Positions 43,301-53,085 of a stretch of 53,085 bases of DNA are shown here, piece by piece (within the stretch, counting starts at the first letter, position 1; every line of letters begins with the position of its first letter). The stretch comes from Pseudoneurospora amorphoporcata (taxonomy: Eukaryota; Ascomycota; Sordariomycetes; Sordariales; Sordariaceae), in contig MU859284.1 in assembly GCA_033297205.1 (NCBI GenBank), forward strand, positions 1 to 53,085, written 5' to 3'. A model generated the notes under the pieces. It saw only the letters and a list, made by a program, of their open reading frames with translations. It did not search any database and was not told the DNA's origin. Both the position numbers and the translations under genes were made by a program.

Positions 43301-46300
43301 CCCAGGGCTCGCCGTGGGAGTTCAACTTGCGTGATACTCTTCGCTGGGGTGACCTGCTTACTTCCGACAATGCTCTCCTCAGCGGCAGGAAGCCGGATGA
43401 TTTCCTCGATGTGATCATCCGCCAACGTTTCAGAACCGAGCGCGATCGCGTCGAGGTCGACAAGCTGTTCACTGAGATCTTCCAGCGTGAGCCTGAGTCC
43501 CACAGCCTCTACCACGACATCAACTCCTACGTCTCTCAGGTCGGCCTTGCCACTCTTCAGCGCAACCAGCTGTCGCAGCCGACGCCATTCCCGTCTATCG
43601 AGCCCATTCACAGGCTCAAGGAGATTGAGAGTATCTTGATTGCCGTCGAGCAGGATCTCCCTTGTATTCTCGTTGGTTCTTCCGGCACCGGCAAGTCCGC
43701 CCTGCTCAACCATGTGGCTGCTATGGCTGGTCGGTCCCTCGTCATTTTCCCGCTTAACGCTGATGTCGACACCATGGATCTCATCGGTGGCTTCGAGCAG
43801 GCTGATCCTCACAGGGAGGTCCAGGCCAACCTTGCTAAGATGAAGCAAGCCCTCCAGGACCAGATCCTTCAGGCTCTGCCTGAACCGGTACCGGTTGCTG
43901 CCGTGGATCTCATGGGTGCACTCATTGCCCTTTCTGGCGAGCATCAATATCCTGATATTCTCCGTATGATTGAGAACCTTCTGCCCGAGGCTGGTGAACT
44001 CGCTCTCCTTCTTTCTGAGACTGCCGAGATGCTCCGCAAGCCTTTGACCCTGGAGAACCCTCGCTTCGAGTGGCTCGACGGAGTCATTGTCCGCGCTGTT
44101 GAGACTGGTGCTTGGTTGGTCCTCGACAACGCCAACTTGTGCAGCGCTTGCGTGCTTGATAGACTCAACTCCCTTCTCGAGCGCCCCAATGGCTCGCTGA
44201 GCATCAACGAGCACAGTGGCCCCGGCGGTGAGCCGCGCATCTTGACGCCCCATCCCGACTTCAGAATCTTCCTCACTGTTGATCCCCGCTATGGCGAGCT
44301 TTCGCGTGCCATGAGGAACCGTTCGGTTGAAATCTACCTTGAGGGTGCCCCTTGGGAGGCCAAGAAGGCTGGCTATCAGACTATTGCTCCTGTCGATGGC
44401 AGTCTGCAGCGCTTCCAAACTGCTACGAGAATTCTCAACGGTGCGGAGAATGCTGATCTCCTTGCTCCTCTGGCATTCGATGTCCTTTCTCTTGGTGATA
44501 CCAGCCTCCTCGAGGCTTTCATGCAGGCTTCCACCAACGGCTTGATCAAGTCCCCCGCTGCCAGCCAGCGTCTCGCCCAGCTTCTGTCCTACATCAGCGC
44601 TGAAGATGCCGGCGCGCTCAGACAAGCCGTTGCCTCTCTGTACGGCGCCGCCCCCAACAAGATGCTCATGCCTCTCCACCCTCTGCTCAACTCGCCCATG
44701 ATCCCTGTCCTCGAGCAGGATCGCGAGGGTCTCGCAGCTTGGATCTCCGGCTGCTACGAGCTCTACCTCGACATCCAATCCGCGCAGTCCGCCATGGAAG
44801 TCCAGCTCAACAAGGTCAACGTCAGCAAGCCGTCCCAGCTCAACCGTCTCCAGCGCTCCTGGATCGCCGACAAGGTCGCCTCGCTCTCTCGCGACTCCAC
44901 CGTCAACGCCGCTCGCTTCCTGGCCTCGCTGCTCAAGCTGTTCAAGGCCTACATGAGCGAGACCATCAACGAGTCCAGAGCGTGGAAGGAACGTCGCACC
45001 ATATTGAGACGTCTGATGCTCTTCTGGAAGCGCACTTTCGAGGCCCTCATCGTGCCTAACGCCAAGTTCGAGGAGGCCCGTTTCCAGGCGCACTTGACGC
45101 AGGGCTCTAATCTCCTTAGGAAGGCCCTTTCCGTCCTCCAAGAGGCTGATGATCGCAAGATGCTCGCTACCATCTTGGAGTATCTCGAGCGCGACTTTGT
45201 CGTTGGCTTCAAGCTTTCGACTGGCCTCAGTATGGAGGCGCTGTGGAACCAGCTGCGTCCTGAGCCCGTCGCTGATCAGGAGTGCTTGAAGCAGGTCATT
45301 GAGATGGAGAGACTTGCTGATCGGTTTGACTCGCTGCGCTGGAAGGCTGATGCTAGCATTCCTACTCTCAGGAGCGTCCAGGAAGCTATGGCTAGGGCTT
45401 ATACCGTTGTTCGCAGCGGAAGGGGCGATGCCTCTGCGTTGGTCAAGGAGCTCGAGTCGGAGATCTCTACCCTCGAAGCTAGAATTGGCCAACACCCCTG
45501 GACTCACGAGCCGTTCTTTGCTTCCACCTTCGAGGCGCTCAGACAGGCTCTTGTTCTTCACCAAGTTGCCGAGGACGGCGAGGTCGTCTTGCCCGTGTTA
45601 TCCGACATCGACGTGCTGTCCAACCTCCCCACCGTTGCACTGATGCGTCTCCGCGCTTCGAGGTCTTCGCCGCTGCAGCTGGTCGACTGCTTGCTTGCTC
45701 AGGATAGCGAGGTGCGTCCTTGGACCGGCACCCTGTCCAGATCGCTCTTGCTCAAGTACGATGCCACTTCCTCGGCCAGCATGCACGAATTGCACTCTTT
45801 GGAGACCGAACTGCCTATCATGGGCAAGATCCTGGCCAAGTCTTCGGATGCCCTGGCTACGGATTCGCTGAAGAAGACGGAGCGATTGCTGCTGAAGCTG
45901 ATGGAGGAGGTGATGGCTGCTCATGGCGATGCCTGCAAGGGCGTCGTTGTGCCTTTCTTCCAGGGTCTGCTGAATGAGATGACCGATTTGCAGCCCGTTG
46001 AGCTCGCTTCTCTCCTTGAACAGGGAACCAACTTTGCGGTTGATACCACCCAGTGGCCTCAGCACCTCATTGTCATCTTCGAGAGGCACTTGTACAAGGC
46101 TTTGAGAGCCCTGGCCGCCGCTGAGAAGGGTCTCCAGCCTCGCTCGGCATACACCTCGGTCGCTTGGGTCCAATTTGCTTTGGCCTCCATCAAGCTCTTC
46201 GTTCCCGACAAGATCTTTGATCCTCACCATCGGGCTGAGATCGAGCAAGAGGAGCATCGCGAGATCTACGAAAGCTTGCAGCAGCAGATCGCTGCTCTCG

Positions 46301-49300
46301 AGGCCTTTGAGCTCGCCTTCACTGGCCAACACGCCGGTCTCCGCTGCAAGCTCCTCATGGAGGAAGTTGCTGGTCTTGGTGAGCCGCCCGCTGTTCAATC
46401 TATCTACCGCCCTGGTGACTCGGAGCTTCGTGGCCTACAGGGAGAGTTCAACAACGTTCTGAATGCCCTTGTGCAGAATGAGGTGGCTGCTTCGCATCTG
46501 CGCTCCATCTCCACCGAGGCTGAGGATGCTTCCGAGGAGCTTTCGCTCGTTGAGCGAAACCTCGTTGCTCTTGTTGGACGTTTCATCGGTCGCTTCAATG
46601 CCTACCAGGACTTGACGATGCCGCTGGTCAGCTTCTTGCGCTGCCTGCAGCTGGGTCTTTCGCTCGGTCAGGGCGCCGTTCCCGCCAAGAGCTCTGATGA
46701 AATCGATTTCAAGAGCATGGTCAAGGTCACGCCCTTCCTTAGCGGTACTGTTTGGGAGGCCGAGGCCAAGAGCTTGCCTCTCCGCTCGCTTGAGTTCCTC
46801 TCGTTCGTCCATGCCATCAGCGCCGTTGAGGGTATTGACAGCTTGCCGGACCAACTCAGACAGGCTGTCCACGAGTCCTTCTATGCTTTCCATGAGGAGT
46901 GGAGCAAGAAGCTGGACGCTGATCGCAAGGCCGAAGAGCAGAAGAACAGCTTGTTCCGCTTCAAGGGCAGTCTCGAAGATGAGGAGGCGTTTGACCAGGA
47001 AGAGTTCGATCAGATGTTCCCTGACTACGTTGACGATGACGAGGAGCAGCGGGATCCCGATGCGCCCAAGAAGAAAAAACAGATCCCCCGTGGCAATCGC
47101 GACTTGTCCATCTTGCTGGCCGAGGCTCACGAGAAGATCTTCCTCTCGCCTCAGGAGCCACAACAGAGCATCCGCATCTTGCTCACCCAGGTTGCTCGCA
47201 GGATTGCCCGCGCAGAGCGCAACGCCGCCGCCGGCGAGCCCGAGATGGACGCCTTGCTTCTGCCCGCCACCATCCTCGCCTTCGAGGACCAGATCAAGGC
47301 CTTCAGCGCCAACGTCGACTCCAACAACTACAACTTCTACACCGACTCCATTCTCGTCGAGGTTCGCAAGGCCCTCACCCTCGTCACCGCCCTCAAGAAG
47401 CGCTTCCAGGAGCTGCAGACCATCGACGAGATCGGCCACCATCAAACCCTCGCCGACGTCGTGATCGCTTGCGACAAGGTGCTCGACATGTCCATCGACG
47501 ATCCCCTCGCCGCCATCATCTCTCCCATGGAGAAGCTCTACGCGCATGTGTACGAGTGGCACGAGGGCGGCTGGGCCACCAAGGCGCACAAGGCCACCGT
47601 CCTGTACGAGAGGCTGCGCGACACCATCTGCGACTGGCGCCGCCTTGAGCTGTCCAGTTGGTCGAGACTGCTCGACGCCGAAGCCAAGAAGTGCCACGAC
47701 GACGCCAAGTCCTGGTGGTTCATCGCCTACGGCGCCGTCATCCTCCAGCCGTGCTCGTGGCTGCAGGAGGGCAAGGATCTGTATGTTTACGCCGTGGAGT
47801 TGCTAGGTGCTTTGGAATCCTACTTCAACACTGCCACTCTTGGTCAATTTACCTCTCGCTTGAACCTGCTCAGACAGCTCAGGAACCAGCTGGAGCTATT
47901 AATGGTCGATGAGCCTCAGCTGAGCGTCATCCGCGATGCTGTCCAGAACTTCATTACCTATCATGCTAGATACGAGCGCAAGGTCAAGGAGCATATCGCT
48001 GCCGGCAGGACTCCCTTGGACAGAAAGATGAAGGACGTGTTGCTGCTGTCGAAGTGGAGAGACAAGAACATCGAGGCGCTCAGGGCTAGTGCGCGCAAGT
48101 CTCACCAGAAGTTGTTCAAGCTGGTGAGGAAGTTCCGCGGTGTCCTTTCCCAGCCTGTCAGTGCCATCACCGAGCAGGGTCTTCCCGAGGAAGAGCACAA
48201 GGGTCTCGTGGCCATCGCCGACAAGGTCGCTGTCCAGGCTGACCAGGAGGCTATCGCGCTTGTCTCGCAGCTCATTCCTGCTCTAGAGAGTCAGCAGCAG
48301 TGGACAAGGATCACCAACCTGCCCGGCGTCCTCAAGATGATGGGCAAGTTCGGCTCGCTGCCTGCTTCGGCCATTGAGATTCCCGGCAACCTGGACGAGT
48401 ACATCACTTCGTTGGTCACCGAAATGGCTGAGCTTCGCAAGGAGACTCCCCAGCACCTGACTGATGAAAACAAGGAGGAAGTGGCGCACTTGAAGACAAG
48501 AAAGACCAAGCTCTACACCGACACGCTCAAGACTCTTCGCGAGATGGGCTTCAGCCGCAACCTGGGCACCACCATCCTCGACCGCCAAAAGTCTGCTCAT
48601 GCCGTGCTCGTTCACTCGGGTCTTGTTCCCCACCTGAGCGAGTCGCAGCTCAACGCTATCGAGTACTTCTACCACAAGATGCTTGACTTGGCGCCCAAGT
48701 TTCGCCACGCTACCTTTGAGCACAACGACGATCTCAACCGCGAGATTGTCCACCGCTCTATCGGGTTCCTCGAGGGTATCCTGTACGTCATGTTCAAGCA
48801 GCGCATGTATCTCTCGCGCACGGCTGAGGCCGAACGTGCTCTCTCCCAGGCCATTACCTTCGCCAAGGAGGTCTCGGGCCGCGGCGGCGAAGTGGCCATT
48901 CAGTCCCAGAAGAGCCTGACGAACCACGGTCGTGTTCTGCGCTGGCTTGTCCAGATCCTCAAGTTCGCCGTCTACATGGTTGACGTCCACGGCAAGCTCG
49001 GCGAGACCAACAATGACCATGTCCGCAGCAAGTTGCAGCATTGGCTCGATACGTTCGCTACTCTGGCTACCAAGCAGGAGAACCTGCCCCGTCTGCCTAC
49101 CGGTTTCAACTCCACCGCTCTCGAGCAGCTCCACGCCGATGCCGAGAAGGAGCTCGACGGTCTTCGCGACAGCCTCAACACCCTCTTGCTCGAAAGGCCC
49201 GACATGGCCTTCGTCATCCGCCAAGTCCAGCTCTGGACCAGCGCGCAAACCGTCGCCATTGCCAACGAGCTGCAAGAGACTTCCATCGACGAGTTCGCCA

Positions 49301-52300
49301 AGTCCGCTCTGGACCTGTCCAGCCGCATTCTCGTCGCTCTGCAAAAGTTCCCCGAGGCCGTCAAGATTTTGCCCCAAAGCCAAGAAGACGCCGGCTGGTT
49401 CCTGGCGCACAGCGAGGGGCTCGAGAAGGCCATCAACACGCTTGCCATGCCACGCATCACCGCCGAGGTCGACTCCATCCTACGCCAGCTCAAGGCCTCC
49501 GACCTGTCCCAGCCTCTCGTCAAAGACGCCGAGACCGCGCTCCTGCGCGCCGTCCTACCCATGCTCGAGCAGTACGCCGCCACGTGCCAGCAGAACCTGG
49601 CGCAGTACGCGGACCTGCACCGGTCCACCTGCCGGCTGGGCTACACCCTCAGCAACAGCTTCATCGTCATCGCCAAGCAAGGCTTCTGCTCCCCGCAGGA
49701 GGAGAGCAAGGAGAAGAGTGGTGAGTCGGGCGACGTGCAGAGCGGTACTGGCTTAGGTGACGGCGAAGGTGCCGAGGATATCAGCAAGGATATTAAGGAC
49801 GACGAGGACCTGTCGGAGCTTGCCCAGGACCAGAATAACAAGAACCAGAACGATGTCGAGGATAACCCCGACGCGGTCGACATGGGCGAGGATGATCTGG
49901 AGGGAGACATGGGCAGCGTCAAGGCGGAGGAGGAGGAAGAGGAGGAGAAGAAGAAGGATAAGGATGGAAGCGATGATGAGGAAGATGATGAGATGGATGA
50001 GGAGGCCGGTGGGGTTGATGATCTCGATCCTACGGCTGTCGATGAGAAGATGTGGGATGGTAAGGACGAGGAGGATGCGGAGAAGGATCAGAAGGGGGAG
50101 AATCAGAGTGGGAAGACGGATGAGGATGAGCAGGCTGCTGCGGAACCCGGGAAGGAGAAGAAGGAGCAGCAGCAACAGGAGGAGAGTGAGGATGCGGCCA
50201 AGGAGGAGGATGAGGAGGAGAAGAAGGAGAAGAAGGAGGGTGAAGACGAAGAGGAGGAGGAGGAAGGTGAGCCCGGTGAGGAACAAGAGGGTGATGCTCA
50301 GCCGCAGGAGGAACTGAATAATCAGGACCAGAACGTGCAGGAGCAGGATACCCTGGCGCTGCCGGATGATATGCAGATTGATATCAGTGATGGGGAGGAG
50401 GAGGAGGAGGATAACTTGGATGATTTGGAGGATGGTGAGAAGCCGCAGGATGGAGAGATGGAGGAGGAGCAGGCGCCGACTGGTGTCGAGGAGGAGGACA
50501 ACCTTGAGGAGCAGAAGGATGCGGAGAAGCCCGAGGAGGCTGAGGCCGAAGAGACGGATGACTTGAATCCTATGGATGAGGATAACATGGATGTGGACAT
50601 GGACAAGGAGGAGGAGAACGATGAAGATGCCCCGCAGGACTTGGACAAGGAGGAAGAGGAGAAGGAGAAGGAACAGCCCGGTCTGAACGACGACCAGGCT
50701 CAAGCGGATGACGACAAGGCTGCTCCCAGCGATGTCAAGACTGGTGGCGGTCTTGCTCAAGATGACCAGAACGACATGCAGGACGACACTGCCGACAACA
50801 AGGCCGCTCAGCGCGAGCAAGGTGCTGTCAACAATCAGTCCTCTGACCAAGACAATGCCCCTGGTTCCAAGGGTGAGCAGTCGAGGACCGAACAGCAGGA
50901 GGGCCCCAACGAGGATCAAGAGACCGAGACCAGCAGTCAGCCGTTCAAGAAGCTCGGCGATGCTCTCGACAGGTGGTACAGAAATCAGCGCGACATTCGC
51001 AACGCTCCCGAGAACAAGGAAGAGCAGCAGAAGCCCGATGTCGACATGGCCAAGGTTGAATTCCAGCACTTGCAGGATGAAGACGCCGAGCCCGACACCC
51101 AGGCTATGGGCACCGCCAACGACGAGGAGGTCCGTCCCATGGATGACGCCATGGCTATCGACACCGAGATGGAAGACGCCAACAACCACGTCTTACCCGA
51201 GGACGAGCTCGCCGCTGAGGACAACAACAACAACAAGCAGGATGAGGACGTGGACATGGAAGATGTCGAGACCCCCGACGCTCCCAAAGACGACGGCAAA
51301 GACGGCCGCTCTGGCGTCGGCACGCACCAAGGCGCCTTGGACGACTCCGACTCCGAAGACGATGACGCTCTCAAGGCCAGTGCCAAGGAAGGCGACCTGG
51401 ACGAGGAGATCAACGAAGAGTCCACTCAGCTCTCGGCCATTCACCTCGCCGACGAAGACAAGCCCCCGCGTCCCCAGCGCGACTTCAACGAGGCCCTCTC
51501 CATGTGGACCACCTTCCAGACCAAAACACAATCCCTCTCCATGTCCTTATCCTCTCAACTCCGCCTGATCCTCACCCCTTCGCAATCCACCAAGCTCTCC
51601 GGCTCCTTCCGCACCGGCAAGCGCCTCAACATCAAGAAAATCATCCCGTACATCGCCTCCTCCTACAAGCGCGACAAGATCTGGATGCGCCGCGCCATCC
51701 CGACCAAGCGCTCCTACCAGATCTTGCTCTGTGTCGATGATTCCCAGTCCATGGGCGACAGTCTCAACAACTCGGGTTCCGCCGGCCGCTTAGCCCTTGA
51801 GAGTCTGGTCATGACTTCGCGCGCATTGACGATGCTAGAAGTAGGCCAAGTCGGCGTTCTCGGTTTCGGCACTGACGTTTTTGTGGCGCACCGCCTCACC
51901 GACCCCTTTGCCAGCCACGACGCCGGCGCCAAGGTCCTCCAGCAATTCACTTTCAAGCAGGAAGGTACCGACATGGTCAACTTGCTCAGACGCACAATCG
52001 ATCACTTCCGCGACGCACGCTTGACTTCGGCCTCCCAAGGCGGCGAGGACTTGTGGCAGTTGGCTCTGATCTTATCTGACGGCTTGGTGCAATCAAAGGA
52101 CCACGCGCGCCTGCGCCCCTTGCTAAGAGAGGCGATGGAGCAACGCGTCATGGTCGTTTTCATCGTCATGGACGACGCAAGAGATGCGCAGGGTAATGCC
52201 AAGAAGGGAAGCCAGAGTGTGTTGGACCTCAAAGAGGCGAGGTTCGGAAGCGATGGGGTGCCGGTTATTCATCGGTACTTGGACTCGTTCCCGTTCCCGT

Positions 52301-52389
52301 ATTACTTGATTGTCCATCATCTAGATGATTTGCCGGGGGCGCTGGCGGGTCTGTTGAGGAGTTGGTTTAGTGAGGTTAGTGCTTCTTAG
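37355..52389 (+). CDS. MDN1: midasin (AAA ATPase, 60S ribosome biogenesis)
   Basis: Two exons, 37355-40075 and 40129-52389, about 4993 aa; the single 53-nt intron has GTAAGT, TAACTAACA and ATACAG and joins GLRS to RFTEIY. Six AAA modules in one chain, each with a Walker A: HGLSGSGKTS (about residue 316), VGETGIGKTT (650), QGPTSAGKTS (1100), VGETGCGKTT (1388), EGNPGVGKTT (1774) and VGSSGTGKSA (2085). A long helical linker follows (about 2300-4100), then an Asp/Glu-rich region of roughly 550 residues (about 4120-4670) and the C-terminal MIDAS domain with DDSQSMG near 4776 and GTDMV near 4855. Known role (yeast Rea1): uses ATP to remodel pre-60S particles, pulling off Ytm1 and Rsa4 through the MIDAS domain, in nucleolus and nucleoplasm. 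Length is normal for the family. Large open frames on the opposite strand are codon-bias shadows. Confidence 0.97.
49770..51420 (+). other. acidic Asp/Glu-rich segment of midasin
   Basis: Repeated GAG/GAT/GAC codons, with embedded Gln and Asn, give a long low-complexity acidic region. The family always carries one before the MIDAS domain. Codon repeats here produce many false frames on both strands. Confidence 0.9.
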
Positions 52390-52958
52390 GCATCGAGTCT
52401 CTTGAGGGGTTGTTGAAGGGAGGGAGAGATGTATGGATGGGTAGGAAGTTGTATGAGAAGGAAGAAGGGGAAAGGAAACAGAAAAGGAAAGAAAAAATGA
52501 TAAAGGAAGAAGATATGTGCAAGATGAATAGACTGCATTTGTGTAGGAGTTACCGGTTGGCGTTATCATGCTGGTTGACTATTTGGTTTGGGTGGCGTTT
52601 TGATTGGCTTATTTATACCGTTCATGTTTTCCTTGACGATTTGTCATTCGTCAAAATCAAAAAAAGGGTTTAGGTTAGGTAGGTTAGGTAAAACAAAAAG
52701 TTAGACAAGATCATTCATGCATGCATGTGTTTTAGTGTCAAACAGCCATCAGCAGTGCACTGTCCACCCAATTCTGCTTGCTTGCTGTGTTGTGAACAAA
52801 AGTTTGTGAAATCTTTGATAGGCCGTGCAAAAAAAAAAAGCTTTGGGGAAACATGTTGCACGCTGCTTAAGAGGTTTGTTTGGGACATACCGGAAAAGTG
52901 TCGATCGAGAGAGAGTACGCGGCGAATAACTTGGTTGACCAAGTCTTGAGTCACGTCC

Positions 52959-52962
<4 letters not shown>
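52390..52962. other. 3' flank of midasin
   Basis: A/G-rich then mixed sequence with an (GTTAG)-like GGTTAGGTAGGTTAGG stretch near 52670-52690. No gene seen. Confidence 0.4.
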
Positions 52963-53032
<70 letters not shown>

Positions 53033-53085
53033 TTGTTTTTTTTTTTTTGGGGGGGGGGGTGGGGTGGGGGGGGGGGGGGGGGGAG
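52963..53085. repeat. long T tract then G tract at window end
   Basis: 69 T at 52963-53031, GTTG, 13 more T, then about 34 G broken by two single T, ending GAG. Homopolymers this long are rare in real sequence next to each other and are a common place for an assembly to stop or degrade. Confidence 0.85.

Noticed and set aside
42346..45564. 1072-aa open frame on the minus strand inside midasin
   Set aside because: Antisense to a strongly supported MDN1 coding region; Leu/Glu-rich composition comes from biased codon use, with no domain.
49753..51189. 478-aa minus-strand frame, very Leu/Val/Ile-rich, looks like a membrane protein
   Set aside because: It is the reverse complement of the Asp/Glu codon repeats in midasin (GAG, GAT, GAC give CTC, ATC, GTC).
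1..53085. tRNA or rRNA genes, CRISPR arrays, prokaryotic operons
   Set aside because: No cloverleaf with proper A and B boxes was found by eye, and the sequence is fungal nuclear DNA; short GTTCGANTCC-like strings (for example near 15431) lack the rest of a tRNA.

Overview
This is eukaryotic DNA from a filamentous ascomycete, most likely a Sordariomycete and plausibly a Sordariales relative of Neurospora or Sordaria. The evidence is short introns (about 50-200 nt) with GTAnGT donors and CTRAC-type branch points, a Clr5-domain gene, a HET-domain gene, a family of 2EXR (F-box-like LPxEIRxxIY) proteins, and the conserved genes midasin, HAT1, CTK3 and proline-3. Genus is inference. Both ends of the window lie in simple repeats (GTT repeat on the left, long T then G tract on the right), which suggests contig edges.

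Layout. 1-1950: 3'-incomplete Clr5-domain gene on the minus strand, running off the left end in a poly-Gln tract. 1951-4813: long gene-poor stretch with a 43-nt A tract and a diverged repeat. 4814-6916: intact single-exon HET-domain gene on the plus strand, followed at about 7240-8030 by a decayed partial duplicate of the HET locus. 8467-26193: about 18 kb accessory region holding a head-to-tail array of 2EXR-domain paralogs, all on the minus strand. Two copies look intact (8467-9306 and 21812-22926), one has a single apparent frameshift (10012-10932), three carry internal stops or frameshifts (12508-13709, 15164-16671, 17673-18696), and two are fragments (24150-24604 and 25708-26193). The units share a short conserved C-terminal segment, in five of them on a separate last exon, and an upstream promoter-like module (TTCACCGGCAC box, then TATTTAAG, then CTGCCCTGG repeats). 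The spacers hold further diverged segmental repeats.

27141-52389: dense, conserved housekeeping block. It contains an ATX2/ZIP9-type ZIP transporter (minus), HAT1 histone acetyltransferase (plus), pyrroline-5-carboxylate reductase (minus), CTD kinase gamma subunit CTK3 (plus), mitochondrial ribosomal protein L7/L12 (minus) and the giant AAA ATPase midasin/MDN1 (plus, about 4993 aa). These genes form divergent pairs (ZIP/HAT1, P5CR/CTK3, MRPL12/MDN1) with 0.7-0.95 kb shared 5' regions, and convergent pairs between them.

The genes do not form one pathway. The contrast is between a stable housekeeping half and a fast-changing half with an incompatibility-type gene and a tandem family being duplicated and broken. 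The most unusual signal is the 2EXR array with its shared promoter module and conserved C-terminal segment. No clear new enzymatic system was found. All calls are from reading the sequence; no searches were run.
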